Positions 1 through 12,016 are shown, counted from the stretch's first letter. The stretch is DNA of 64,000 bases from Epiperipatus broadwayi (GCA_028023455.1 JAQFVV010000056.1:3720001-3784000), one strand, 5' to 3'. Notes: generated by a model from the sequence alone, not told the origin. Numbers and translations: made by a program.

Positions 1-1679
1 GCATGTAAAATTTGAGAAATTTCAAACAGAAAATCCTGTTAGTAAAACCTTATGTTTAAATGTTCTTAATTGTGTTACATTTTGATTTTATTAATAAACA
101 ATATCTAGTAAAATTATGCTTCAAGTGCTCATCTAAAAAAATATTAACTCACTCAATTTTATGTTTAAAATATTTTTAAAAAAGAATGTGTCTATATATT
201 TATTATTATCGTGTGATATATATATATATATTGAGCAATATTAATTATTTTTTATTACCTATTGATGAAAATAATGATTAATCTTTGCCTGTCATGTTTC
301 AGGCTTCATCTTTATTAGGTATCATAGAGATATTCAACAACATGGAAATGCCATTCTTATTTAAATATCACTATAATTTGTAATTGAAATTATAGTTTAA
401 ATGTTGAAATTAATAGCATATTAAGACAGAGCTATTTGAAACTCATTTTTTCTCAAGCTTTTGTTGAGGGAAAGGCCAAAGACAAATGCTATCTATAGAT
501 TGATCAAATTTTCATTAATAAATAATGTTTAGAAATTTGGAAAATATGGTGTATAGCATATGAAAATTAATAATGGCATAAATATATATTTACAGCACTG
601 ATGAATTGTTTATATGTGTATATTTAAATATTTCTCTTCTATATCAGCTTCGTTTTATTATTTCTTATATATATATAGATTCTACAACAGTAATCTAATA
701 CATAATTTGATATTAATCTGATGTCGAAACACTTTAATCTATACATTATGCATATTTTTATAATTATTAAAATATGAAACTCAGTTTTATATTTATTTAT
801 AATTTTATAAACTGAATTTTAAAATAATATATTTTAATATAATAAATTAAAAATTTTTTAATGTTTAAACTAGAAATTTTAAAAGCTTTTTTTTTCATTA
901 AATATAAATAAATACTAATTTCTTTAAATAAATAATTATCACAACAAATATATATATATATAAATATTGAATTTCGTGACATTAAAAAATCGAAATAATA
1001 TTATAGGAAGCTTCAAAAATTCAATACTGCAACGTCATCGATATATATATAGGACATACATTTTCGAATGCCTGTTATTTAAAATTTGCATATAACGATG
1101 CATTTAAAATTAAAAAATATGTTTCACAAAATATAAATTTTTACATTTAAAATAGATAAAAAATGCAATTTTATTTATTTAATAAAGAAAATAAATCATT
1201 TTAATTTTTTCTTCCCCAATATATAATAAAACAAAAACAATTTTCTTGTTTAGTGCAATCTATAGTATGGTTGAGTAATCAGTGTTTGCCAGATGATAAT
1301 AAGTACATTTAAATCCAGATTCCTAGATAAGTTTCTGGCTTGCGCTTTTTTTAATGACGTTTGAGATTCAAACTGCATTACTTCCAGCTTTGAATTCTAA
1401 GTCTCATTGATAAACTCAAAAGCCAATAATACTACTGTTTAGTAACTATTAATTACTCAGGCTTACAATAGATGATATTAGAATAGAGAGTTGATCTTGT
1501 TTTAATAAAAATAGAGTTAAACTATTAAGAAATTTTGTTGTTTATATACAAAAATATTGAAATAGACCATTACAAGAAATATCTTTTCAGAAATTAATGG
1601 AAATCATAATTTACCAGTCTTATCAATTTCTGGCTATCAAGCAGATGAGTGATAAAATTTGTTTTACTACCTAGCTAAG
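1..1679. other. AT-rich non-coding stretch
   Basis: There is no ORF with recognisable content. The stretch holds short (AT)n tracts near 218-232, 670-680, 946-962 and 1040-1051, and many A- or T-runs. Near 1453-1500 a short segment (beginning attactca then gcttacaatagatg) resembles 24311-24345, so both are probably diverged copies of one dispersed repeat. Confidence 0.5.
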
Positions 1680-2500
1680 AAGATCTTATTATCAAACATC
1701 TCTACATTCAATGTGACCACCTTTATATCAATTACAAAATGCTCATAAAACTCATACATATATGTGGCTTCATCCATCCAAAATCACACACACCAAATGC
1801 TCATAACTATCTGGACTTGAAGCTTTCTTACACTATAACTGCCACCTTTGCAAAATTTAATAACAGAAAAGACAACAATCGCCCTATATATTTCTGCACA
1901 ATCCAATGTGGGCTACAAGGATTCATGTTTATTTAAAACAATTAGAAATTTCTACAATAGAAAGTGACCCCCCCCCCAATAAAAAGCCTTGCATTTCCCT
2001 CCCATATATATCCAGCATTACTCACTATATTACCAAAGTCATCATGGCCACATATCAAGTTGCATTTCACACATTACTTCCTTTGCATCATCTACTCAAC
2101 AACTCAAAGAACAAAGTCAATGAAGCTCCATTCTCAAATTATCTACAGAATTAAATGCCAAGATTCACTCTGCCTTTCCATCTACTATGATGAATCTTGG
2201 AACAACTTATCAACCCATATTGCCCAGCATTCATATTTTTTTAATAAAGCTAAAACATGCACTAACACTTGCTTAATCTTTTTCTACCATTTTCCACAAT
2301 TGGCCATGCCTTTGAAGCCACTCACTTTAATATTATCTGCACAGAGCACAATTATGCCAAATGCAAAATCAAAGAAGAATGACACATTTCAAGGGACAAA
2401 CACACCATTATTAAGAGGGTGTCCTGTGTCCCTCTTTCCAAAAAATACCCTATTTCACCTACATAATCTTAAATGTAAATATTATGTAAATTAGCCTGCA
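1680..2500. other. A/C-skewed block, unrecognised
   Basis: For about 800 bp the plus strand is rich in A and C and poor in G, unlike the flanks, where A and T dominate both strands. Overlapping ORFs of up to 176 codons (1964-2494, plus) are open here, but their translation is low-information and rich in H, T, S and P as the skew predicts, so I do not call a gene. A C-run lies near 1970-1977 and a small hairpin (AAGAGGG against CCCTCTT) near 2414-2437. It may be an old transposon or a transcribed non-coding region. I do not recognise it. Confidence 0.3.
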
Positions 2501-4051
2501 CACAATATCTATATGCGCCTACACTCACACCACAATTACTGATATGTTTGTGACTTTTTAAAGTTGAAAGCATGTAAACATATCATGTTTAATTGACATT
2601 ATTAAAGCTTTGCTCTGTATATTCTATTTATTTATTACCTTTCTTTAGAGATAAAGCATTGAAATTTAAAATTACAATTAGAAGGATATCTAAGGTTGTT
2701 GTTGGTCAGTGATTACTGAAAAACTAAAAGAAAAATTCTTAGCCTTGATTATATATTCATATATGCAGATGTAGCATTCCTGTTCCTATGCTGAGTGCAA
2801 TGATATGTATGCTTACTGTTTATATTATTAATATATTCTGTCAATTATAGAAGAAATCTGCTGTACAAATATTGGTTTTAAGCTTATTAAATTAGGTCAT
2901 GTGACATCTGACTTGTTTTTTTTTTTGTAAATATTGGTTTTCTATATATTATAGTGCATATTAATCCCACTATTTGTATTATAAATATAAATCTTACATT
3001 ATAAAGGAAATCTGGTGAATGATGATTAGTTCACTATATTTTATAGTGTGTATTAATAGAATGATATTTAAATGTATAATTATTTATGTATGCATCTAAA
3101 TTATAGACAGGTTTATTAAATGATATGTATTGTTGTTGCAACATACTGATGACAAGAATCCAAGTCTCATCTGTCTGACCATGTTTTAAATGTTGGGATT
3201 TATGTAAATATGTTTCTTGTGGATATCTTTTCTTTGGCTCTTTATGGAAAGTTATTGGCACAAAGTTAATGTTTTTGCATGTAACACTTATAATATTACA
3301 AAATGTTCTGCACATATAGTTTACAACTTTATGTATACTAGATCATTGTATTTAAATTTTTGTCTAAAGAGCTAATTCTATTTACATGTATGTGAAGAAA
3401 TTAATGAACTAGATGATATTACATTCATTCATGCCCTTGTAATTAAATAGTATTATAGAGATTAAAGAGTTAATGAGTAATGCTATCATTGTATAGAATA
3501 AGTTCTATGACAATGAAATTCACCTAAATATGTGATGTGTTGTTCAGCCTTAAAAATTACTTTTATAATTAAATAAAAAATTTTGTATATTTATTTTTGT
3601 AGTTTATAAAAGTGCAACTTAGACACTAAAAACCTTAGTTAGTTTCTTTTTTTAACTTTGGCAATGACATCATGAGTAATCAAACTACCATTTAAGTTGT
3701 GGTAATATAGAAAGATGTTGTTTGATTTTCTTGTTAATAAATATGTTATGTGATTTACTTCTAATAAATATTAGGTTGGCTAGTATTTTTTTTAATTTTG
3801 ATGTATTGACATATGGATTGAGCCTTGCATTTCTTTCTGATTTAACTGGCATTAAAATAAATATGCTCAACATGGTGGAAAGTGCTATGAAGGACCAGTG
3901 TTAGAATATCTTCTAGATAAATTTTACAAAATGTTACAGATAGAATATGTAATAGTCTTTGAGTATAATGTATGACAGGAGTATATCAGATTTAAGTTCT
4001 CAATCCAGAAACATTACCAGGAGGGAATTCATGTACCTACACTTACCTCAC
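2501..4051. other. AT-rich non-coding stretch
   Basis: Only short spurious ORFs occur on either strand. I see no repeat boundary, tRNA-like box or conserved motif that I can name. Confidence 0.5.
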
Positions 4052-4350
4052 CTCATATATGAGTAAGAGAACAAACAGGCATTACTGACCTTATTAAAAA
4101 AATTAAAAGACTGAAGTGTGGTTGGGATCGACTTATTGCTAAAAGAGATGATAATAGATGGACAATTGAAATCTTTAACTGGATTTCAAGAGATTGTCAA
4201 AGACCCAGAAAGATACCACATGTGAGATTGATGGATGAAATAAGAAAGTGTGCCAGGATGATGTGGAGAAGAGAAGCTAAAGATATGAGAAGATGGATTA
4301 AACTTGGAGAGACCTTCATTCTGCAGTGGATTGATAATGGTTGATGATAT
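4052..4350 (+). mobile_element. RTE-type LINE, 5'-truncated 3' end
   Basis: The plus strand reads an open frame of about 87 codons ending in TGA at 4342-4344. The peptide contains the segments LIKKIKRLK, KRDDNRWTIEI, RPRK and WRREAKD, then GETFILQWIDNG at the C terminus. This spacing is typical of the C-terminal tail of RTE-like endonuclease/reverse-transcriptase proteins, where the usual pattern is a WAGH-like motif, then R-DNRW, RPRKRP, WMDEI and a final LQWID. The WAGH position is eroded (WDRL). An in-frame TGA at 4060-4062 sits at the upstream edge, and 20490-20750 has a TGA at the same place. The element is a dead fragment. It ends in tgatga, then (AT)n, as RTE elements often end in short TGA-type repeats. 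Confidence 0.8.
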
Positions 4351-4414
4351 ATATATATTACATAAAACACATTACTTGATTTTTTTACCGTATCTTTCTA
4401 ATTAAAATATATAT

Positions 4415-4590
4415 TATCATCATTTTCACCCACTGTAAATCCACTATAGGATGAAAATCTCTTCCAGATTAATCCAGTTCTTTGACCTCTAGCTTTCTTT
4501 TATCTGTAGCTTATTGAAAACTTATATTTCATTCATCCTTCTCACAAGTGATTTGTTTATAGATCTTTTACAATCTTTTAGGATTTGATT
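4415..4590 (-). mobile_element. RTE-type LINE 3' end, more decayed, opposite strand
   Basis: Read on the minus strand this matches the 3' end of the neighbouring plus-strand copy: a TGATGATA tail, then the equivalents of the LQW, GETFI, WRREAKD and MDEI coding segments in eroded form (on the plus strand: tccacta, aggatgaaaatct, then cattcatccttctcaca). It is more diverged than 4052-4350 and therefore older, or from another subfamily. The two copies face each other with their 3' ends about 65 bp apart. Confidence 0.6.
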
Positions 4591-5224
4591 TAAAGCTCTA
4601 ATTGTTTATTATAATATATAATATATATTTAGTCTCTCACTCAAATATTTCATTTTTGATCTCTTTTTCTTATAACGTAAATGTCTCATACTTAGTTGAA
4701 TGGTCTGAAGTTTTTTTATTGCTCTTCTACTGAGTATTTAAACACTCATTTGACTGAGATCTTTACATCTTCTTGAAAATATAAACTATAATTTAGTTTT
4801 GTATGACTATAAATATGTATTAAAGTCATTCATATGCACATCATTTTTCCGTTAAGAAAACTCAACTGATATTTTATTTAAGAACCATCACACAATTGAA
4901 AAAAAAAGAGACCATGTTGTTTTTTAATCTTAAACTCTTTAGTAAAAAAAAAAAACCCATCACACTAATATATGTTTGTTGAGAAGCTTATTCATTTTCA
5001 TTTATTAAATGAATAATCACATGGTAATAACAACTGCATCAAAAAGAATGTATGGAGTGGACTTTAGAAATGTACTCTGCTCAGTTTTTTAATTCCTTCA
5101 AGAAAAATCAAAATATCTTTCATTTAACAGCAAACTCTTTTTCTATATCCCTGAAATGTGTGTGCGTATATATGAAGTGAAATTCATTTTTAATTTCTAA
5201 AACTTGTCAAGCAGATTTTTAGAC
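4591..5224. other. AT-rich non-coding stretch
   Basis: No gene or recognisable repeat seen. Confidence 0.45.
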
Positions 5225-5838
5225 TTTTATGCCATACTCGTAACTAATATTGAAATAATATTGATTAGCATAGATAATTATTATTTATTAAAACTGCAAT
5301 TTTGATTACATTAGAGCACTATTTAATATATATTTTGATGCATCTTTTATATTTCATTTATATCAACCCCCCTCCTTTTTATAAAACAGAACATATATAT
5401 ATTTTCTCATATGTCATAGCATCTGCCAGGACGCGAACCCACACCCGTCTGCAACCAACTACTTGCTTGCATGGCGGCTGCGATACCTCTCGGCTAACAA
5501 CGCAAGACAAATATTTGAAAGTATAAAAAATGTAGTTATTATGCAATATACTGTAGTGAGATTAAACTAATTTGAAATATGAATTTGTCAATGCAACCAT
5601 TCAAAAGTTGACTCTAATTATAGTTCTGTTGTGAGAATTGTGTGTGAAAAAGAATCAGCATAATCAAAATCTAAAAAGGTATAGTATCTAAAAAGGTATA
5701 GTATATAAAAAATTCAGTGTACCAGCCTCAAACAATGTTCCAACAGCATTCAGTTAAAACAGTGTTAGAGTTTTAATAAATATCACTCTATGCTAATCAA
5801 TATTATTTCAATGCTATCCATTAATATGACATAAAAAT
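5225..5838. repeat. Inverted repeat, ~70-bp arms, enclosing a SINE
   Basis: Left arm 5225-5295 and right arm 5768-5838 are reverse complements along most of their length. The best block (near 5249-5275 and 5788-5814, core ttgaaataatattgattagc) is essentially identical over about 27 bp. Homology continues outward (TTTATGYCATA) and inward (TTTATTAAAACT). The arms flank about 470 bp holding a tRNA-derived SINE. This could be a small transposon with terminal inverted repeats, or two copies of one repeat in opposite orientation. No target duplication is evident. Confidence 0.55.
5408..5518 (-). mobile_element. tRNA-derived SINE (copy 1)
   Basis: The minus strand starts gtcttgcgttg, carries an A-box-like TAGCCGAGAGG and, about 45 bp later, a B-box-like GGTTCGCGTCC, and ends gctatgacatatg before A-rich DNA. 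It is nearly identical to 35568-35668 and similar to 35124-35228. The element is essentially only a tRNA-like body plus a tail. Spacing suggests a tRNA with an extended variable arm, but I do not assign an isotype. Internal boxes would make it an RNA polymerase III template. No clear target duplication is visible for this copy. Confidence 0.75.
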
Positions 5839-6456
5839 ATCAGAAGCCAGTTTACCAATTTTGGAATTTGCAATTGAATTTTATCTGTATCAAAGTTGTA
5901 CTTAATTATTAACGCATATATAATTAGAAATAGTGGCTATTTATTGTAAATATGATTATATGGCATAAAACACTAGATTTCTTATTATTCAATTAGAAAT
6001 GATATAAAGATTTTTCTCTGCTTTTACGTAGTCGCTATTTCTTGAAAAATAAACAATGAATCACTATGATCTTGTACTAATATTTAATTTCAGATAAATT
6101 TCTTTTTCAGATGGAATTTTCCCCTCAATATCATGCGTGTGTATCTAAAAAAATCTTATTAATATAAAACAAAATGCTAATTATTTTACTTAAAAGTGTA
6201 AAGAATATCTCTCACACATTTATTAATTGTGTAACTTTTATTAGAAACAAGCTCATCCACAAATATTTTTGGTAGAGATTTTAATTATTTTCAATTTTCT
6301 TTATAAACCTATCAGATTTAATATAGACTAGAAAGAAATGCTTTTTATTATTATTTGAAAGTGTACAGATATAAATAGATATCTTCAATTTAATTGTTTT
6401 AATATATTGCAATGAATAAGCTAGTATATATATATATATATATATATAATATATGG
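5839..6456. other. AT-rich non-coding stretch with (AT)n
   Basis: No gene seen. An (AT)n tract at about 6423-6450 abuts the next repeat. Confidence 0.45.
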
Positions 6457-6605
6457 ACATGACAATAATCTTGGTATCTATTCCATCAACAGATTTTCAA
6501 TGGTGTGGAAGATTGAAAAGTTAAAGGGTGGAGTAGATTGATGCCAGGTCATTAAAATTTGAAGATTTGCTATCTTAATATAAACTGAGCACTTATTATA
6601 TATAT
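6457..6605 (+). repeat. Hammerhead-repeat family, 5' part only
   Basis: This segment matches the 5' half of 50283-50592 (shared pieces: attttcaatg, gaaaagttaaag, then tttgctatcttaatataaac and tgagca). It also matches the reverse complement of the interior of 49771-50111. It stops in an AT tract just before the ribozyme part, so it lacks the hammerhead core. It is a truncated or decayed member of the family. Confidence 0.6.
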
Positions 6606-8486
6606 ATTGTAACTTATAAATGGTGATCAAAGGAATCAAGATAAATTCGATCAAAAGGATTATGATACCTGAGTAGTCCACAGAACAAATATATTAAAAC
6701 ATTGGATTAAATGAAACATATTTCTATAATTAGATTTCTAAAGATATCACATATCAATAATTAGAAACAATAATGCCTGGAGACTAGTCATTTAAGGTGT
6801 CTGGCCTATTTCAAACCCTGGTTAGGCAGGCATTGTATCATCAATAAACAAGTAGAAACCATAAACAATTATTAAGAACAAACTATTATAACTCAGGAAA
6901 TAACATCAAGTGGGTGAGTACACTGGTAACTCAATAAAATATCTTCTCAGGTATACAGATGGTAGATTTTATTCACTTTCATCTCTTGGCTTGATGTCAA
7001 GTGCATATTTAAATAAATAACAAGTGAATATGGTCTAGCAGGGTGCCACTAGATTATCTGAACCTAGACACAGTTATATCTTATAACCTTTTCACATGTA
7101 CCGGGTTTGAATCCCTTTTTGGTACTTTATTTCTAATAAAAATGGAGGATTTTGCTTTTAGACCCATATCACTGTATGCAATAACACTTAGGTAAACATA
7201 AAACATCTTTAAACTAAAGTGGAGTATATAAAATTCATTAGACAGAAATCATTTCTTAGATCTTAACATAATAAATGCGTTTCAATATTTTTTTTTTATA
7301 AGTTTTACTAGCTCAGATTATATTATTAATTTAGGATGGCAATTCACTCATCCTTGCATGATATAGATGATGGAATGGTGGTTATTACAATTATTCACAA
7401 ATGTCAACTAAATACCATGAAATCACTATTTATTTATGGCCTTTAAACATTTATCTATCTCATTAAGTAAAACGTGATGATGATGATGATGACAATGATA
7501 ACAATAATGGTTTCAACCACAGCTTTAGGACTAAGCCTAATCATAAAATTTAGTTTCAGAAATTAATAATTAGTGGCTAATCTTAGTATATCTAATTGGA
7601 ACTTAAATAGCTAATATTCACCTTGATGATGAATGATCACAACTAATAAAAAAATACTCTTAATGAAATATATACACCTCATTTAATAAAACAAATTAAC
7701 ATTTATTACTGCATTTCTAACATATACATAAAAATTTCTATATCTACATGAAAATTGATATTAACAATAACAACAATAATCATAATCGACTGTTTTAAAA
7801 TCATAACATTAATTTTAAATTCTTCCTCCTTTTCCATAACTGGTATAATGTATATTAAATTGGATGTCAAATTTTCTAAGATTCTCACTCCAGCAGAAAA
7901 TATCTTCAAAAAAAAAACACTCTTTTTCTCTCTTTTCTCTTTTGCACACATACTTTTATAATCTAACATGTAAAGTAGAATGATTAAAAATAAATGTTAG
8001 TAAAACTGGAAAGAGCAAGTTTGTTAGAAACAAGTTTTAAAGTACCTTTTTCTCCCCCTCCCTTCTAAGCTCTGAAATGCTATACTTTAACTTAAAACAC
8101 AAATAATCCAATATTTTAATACTGCCTCTTATTTTACATTCACACACAATTACATATATGCAACAAGTATTATTATGTATGTGCATGTTTATCCCCATGA
8201 AAACTAAAAGATTATTTAAAACCAAAATAATAATACAAAAAAAATAATATTTTACATATCAATAACATTTCATAACTTTAGGTTAATAGACAATCATAAT
8301 TTTAGTACATATAAAATCATTAATGAAGCTTATGGTTATCACTAGTAAGAAATTCTTGGTTTCAATCGATCTTAGCTGTTTTAAAAGTTCTGAGATAACA
8401 AACGAAAATATACAACTTTATTGCTAAAGTTTTACTAAGTCTCTGATATCATAAAGAAAATATATATAAAAAAATTCATATTACCA
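6606..8486. other. AT-rich non-coding stretch
   Basis: No supportable gene. A (GAT)n microsatellite lies at about 7475-7492. A segment at 7031-7115 may be a decayed tRNA-like sequence (listed separately). Confidence 0.45.
7031..7115 (+). repeat. Possible decayed tRNA-like SINE fragment
   Basis: A B-box-like GGTTTGAATCC near 7098 is preceded by an A-box-like tagcagggtg near 7036. A related phrase (GCACCAGACCATTTGAACC) occurs near 58081-58099, which suggests a dispersed repeat. The A box is weak and no 3' tail or target duplication is visible. Confidence 0.25.
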
Positions 8487-8935
8487 GTTCTATTCTTTGG
8501 TAGCAACTTCCAATGATTCAAATTTATCTTGTTTAATGTCTATACTTTGGCAGCAACAATTTCCATGTTTCTTTGGAACCATCTCTTTAAGTGTATAATT
8601 ATTTGATGGTGATGATTCTACTGAGGTTATTTGCTTTAATGGGAATCGTATTGGCACTGGAACTTTTCTTCCCTTCCTGTTAAGCATGATTCTTTTAATT
8701 GATGAAGTATATCAGTTGTCTTCAGGTTTATACTTTTTCTTGGGTTTAAACTCAGTCACTGGATTCAATTTGTAGTAGATGATTCGATTTGTACTAGATG
8801 ATTTAATACTTATCAATCGATTAATCATTTTTCTTCAGCTTTCAAATGCAGGTGAATGTTTCTTTTGCTTAAAATCTCGAATTTTCCTTTTTAATCAGTC
8901 ATCAGGTGTATAATATTTTAATTTCAGACAAGACT
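8487..8935 (-). pseudogene. Basic protein-coding relic with three in-frame TGAs
   Basis: On the minus strand one frame stays coding-like for about 145 codons from near 8935 down to a TAG at about 8487-8489, broken only by three TGA codons. The protein is basic and low-complexity and contains segments such as KIRDFKQKKHSP, INRLIS, EFKPKKKYKPEDN and NRKGRKVPVPIRFP, then a Ser-rich stretch and a GNCCCQSID piece. Each TGA lies at the same place in a degenerate repeat: K-rich, aromatic or His, P, acidic residues, TGA, basic residues, Ile. CGA-to-TGA decay at CpG is the simple explanation. No family is recognised. It could be exons of a host gene or an old transposon protein. Confidence 0.3.
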
Positions 8936-9082
8936 TTTTTTATATATGATATGTGGCTCCATGATGGTCGGGGATTTCCCCAGATGAAATATATTTTTAT
9001 TTTAACCTGCCATTCTGCGTTCACTCTTCAACAAAAAAAAAACTTTATATTAAAATGATTTTTAAAATTGATATTTTCAGAA

Positions 9083-9400
9083 TTAAAATGCTTGTCTCTT
9101 AGTTTCAATATTTTTAAAATCTCTCTTACTGATTTTTTCCCAGACAGGTTTTATACTTGATTTTTCAGTTAGAGTAATCAGTAACAAACAATATAAGAAA
9201 CTCACACTTACATGATTTTTGGAAAGCTTAATTTGTTTTTCAAGTAAAATTATCCCAAGCATTTCTTGTCTCACTTGGCTGTTAAAACTCGCACTACTAT
9301 AATATTCAATCTCTTCTCTTTGAAGATTTCTAGCTGGATTTCTGAGTCTTGAGATATACAGATACAAACAAGAAACCTTTATAGCAAAACCTTTGAGCAA
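9083..9400 (-). other. Exon-like ORF, unrecognised
   Basis: A 105-codon open frame on the minus strand. Its middle (LQREEIEYYSS, then SQVRQEMLG and LLEKQIKLSKNH) has normal amino-acid balance and is followed at KNH by a good 5' splice-site match (ATG|GTAAGTG-like: catGTAAGTGTG). An upstream ctag or ctcaag could be an acceptor. The piece after the donor (SIKPVWEKISKRDFKNIE, then TKRQAF and stop) may be another exon or chance. It may belong with 8487-8935 in a minus-strand gene or pseudogene. No family is recognised. Confidence 0.25.
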
Positions 9401-9819
9401 GTAAAAAAAATAATCTAACAGAATTGTTTTTCTTTTTTTTTAACATTTTTAATATGTGTAAATGTAATTTATTTATGCCATACACTCACGCACACACCTT
9501 ATCATTCCACCCATTTATAAAAACTGGTCTATTAAAATAACCCAAATGCTTTCTAGAAATTATAATTTTAATATTTAAAACTAAATCCTTAACTTCCAAA
9601 CCCCAAACTATAATCATTTTGAAATCATAATATTACAATCATAGAAAAACAAAAATAGACAGATAAAAATAATATATTAGAATTTAGCAAATGTAGGTTA
9701 GCTTTGAAGAGAGTTTAATATTTGAAATATACAATGGTAATTAAATAGCTCACACACACACCACCTATATATGTGTTATTACTCTATTTTTTTAACAAAA
9801 AAAATTAAATATTGAATAA

Positions 9820-10026
9820 CTAACCGTGTATACTACTCTTTTTGAGTTTTTTATCAACACACAAACAAATAAAGAACATAACTGTTGCCCCACTCTCTTT
9901 CTGTCTTAAGCTTTTAGAACTGGATCTTGTAGGGTTTAAACTTGGGTGCCCTACAGCTTCCTTTACTATATAAAAATGTGATGATGATTTTTGTTCCACA
10001 TTTTCTTTCATGCACATTACTACCAA
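9820..10026 (-). other. Exon-like ORF, unrecognised
   Basis: A 68-codon minus-strand frame containing KEAVGHPSLNPTRSSSKSL and RQKESGATV, with a balanced composition unusual for this AT-rich DNA. A tatatag just upstream of the core could be a splice acceptor, but the donor is weak. It lies in the same orientation as 8487-9400 and could be part of the same gene or relic. No domain is recognised. Confidence 0.2.
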
Positions 10027-10055
10027 TTTAGCTAATGACTAAATTGTAATGGCAC

Positions 10056-10056
10056 A

Positions 10057-10091
<35 letters not shown>

Positions 10092-10131
10092 GTATATATA
10101 TTCAATATATATATATAATATATATATATAT
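10056..10131. repeat. (AT)n array with internal palindrome
   Basis: About 75 bp of almost pure alternating AT interrupted by gtatatatattcaatat, which makes the array strongly self-complementary. Short ORFs over it (Y/I/K-rich) are artefacts. Confidence 0.9.
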
Positions 10132-11269
10132 TGAATCAACCTCCTCCGAACAACTAATAAAAAATGAACGACTACTAACTACTACTTCTATTTATTTAAC
10201 ACTTACTACCTTCAAAACTCTTAATGATATAAAACTTACAATTTAAAATTTTCTACTTAAACTTATGGGAAACAACAAACACCAAGCATCGACAAATAAA
10301 AATATTATCTAATATTTTATTATATTTTGTCCTCCTAGATTTCCCTTTCAGAAAATGGTTGGTTTTCAGGTAAAGTATCAACTATTATCAATAGCGAACT
10401 ATCAATAACATTCAATACTTGACTACCAAATATACACTAATCAAATAAACACTTTATTTTTATTTTTAAAAGAAGAAAAATCCCTTAGGCGCCAGCTAAT
10501 TACATTAGAATTAGCATGTCTATCTGACCAGTATAATTCAGTACCTGAAAATCCCTGCTAGCTCAACTGGTTCCAACTACCCACTAATAGACAAAACAAA
10601 AGGTATCTTAAATGCTGCCTCTTCTAAGCCACTACTATTTTTTTTTTAAAAACTAAAATAATTTTCCCCGAACCATTCTAAACAATACTTCAATCCTTTA
10701 AAACTATTAATACAACACTATACTGAATACCAAAACATTTATAGATTTAAATTAGCGAATCTTTTCTGAAATACTATTATTAATGATTAGATTTTTCCCT
10801 CCTACTCTTATTAAGAAAATAAATATTTATACTTACCCGCACGTATCAGAAATAAACATAAATGTTTTAAGAAAAATAATTTAAGTGTTTTTATATTATT
10901 TTAAAATAAATTAATCGTTTTATCTTATAATGAGACACACACACTTCTTTTTTTAAAGATTAAAATAAGCATTTTAATATATTACTTTAGCAAATAAATT
11001 ATACACATTACATCATACTTTATTTTATCTTTTTTTTTAAGTTTTAAAAAAAATCAAATCACACATACGTGCATGCCATTGTTTCAAAAATATTATTTAA
11101 TAGAAGCTGCTTTTACTTATTTTATCATTGCAAATATTATTTTTTTGAAATTTATAGTTGTTTTTTTTTTTTAAGTTTAATTCAAAAAGTTCAAAGTTCT
11201 TTTAATAAAAGTCTATCTTTATTTTTAAAGGAAATCAGAAATGTTTAGATATCAAAGTCAAATAATTAC
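10132..11269. other. AT-rich non-coding stretch
   Basis: Nothing recognisable. Many T-runs of 7-12 occur. Confidence 0.45.
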
Positions 11270-11492
11270 CTAGGTTTTAAAACATGACAGAAACAGCATA
11301 ATGGAATTATTTCTTAACTCATCGACAACTGGTAAAATGATTCCTCCATAGATTCTGTGACTTGGTATGATTTTCGTGGCTGGTTTGGTGTACCTGCAAT
11401 CCACTGTCCATTTAACAATCTATTTTAACATGATTACTTTCTGAACTAATTGCAGATCTTAGATCCATAAAGAGCGGCTTTCGGTCAACTGC
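11270..11492. other. Exon-like or repeat-like island of higher GC
   Basis: This 220-bp island is clearly less AT-rich than its surroundings and is open in several frames. On the minus strand 11419-11270 reads IVKWTVDC, then TKPATKIIPSHRIYGG and LPVVDELRNN. Minus 11492-11412 reads VDRKPLFMDLRSAISSES. The plus strand also has a plausible reading (SVTWYDFRGWFGVPAIHCP). Because all compete, composition alone cannot assign strand or prove an exon. It could equally be a transposon fragment. Confidence 0.25.
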
Positions 11493-12016
11493 AAGTATGT
11501 TGGTTTTAACAGTGCAACATTTTTTGGAAATATTACTTCAAGAAATATTTATTAAAATGATAAAGTCAGACCAAGAATGATAAAATGTTGAGGTATTTAT
11601 ACTGTTTTAAACAATGGAAAACTTTATTTAGCAGCAGCGTTCGTCTCATGAAATAAAATCAGCTTCTGTGTCTACTTTTTATCAAAAATTACATACACAT
11701 GCACACATATATTTATTTTTTTATAAGATAAAACGAAATCTCTTTATTATTTTATTAAAAATTCATTTAAAGAATATTAAATCATTTATTTATTATAAGA
11801 CTTTTTTTCTTCTTTTAAACAAAAAAAATCTTATTATTTTAAACAGCGTTTAGAGTTTATTTTATTTAATACAAATTCCCCCCCCCCCCTGCTCTTTAGT
11901 TTTTACATTTTATTCTCTTTATATTAAATTTTTTATATTTTTAAAACATGGGACTCATACAATTACTTTAATATCAATGTACTTTGGTACAATATATATA
12001 TATATGTGTGTGTGTG
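11493..12016. other. AT-rich non-coding stretch with poly-C run
   Basis: No gene seen. A run of about 12 C at 11878-11889 stands out, and (AT)n followed by (TG)n at 11991-12015 leads into the next repeat. Confidence 0.5.

Noticed and set aside
1964-2494. 176-codon ORF on the plus strand
   Set aside because: Composition follows the A/C skew, overlapping frames are also open, and no domain or splice logic is visible.
5408-5518. Functional tRNA gene
   Set aside because: A and B boxes are imperfect, no clean cloverleaf closes, and near-identical dispersed copies with tails and target duplications mark it as a SINE.
8969-8980. Perfect kappa-B-like palindrome GGGGATTTCCCC
   Set aside because: A single 12-mer with no promoter context. 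Recorded only as a curiosity.
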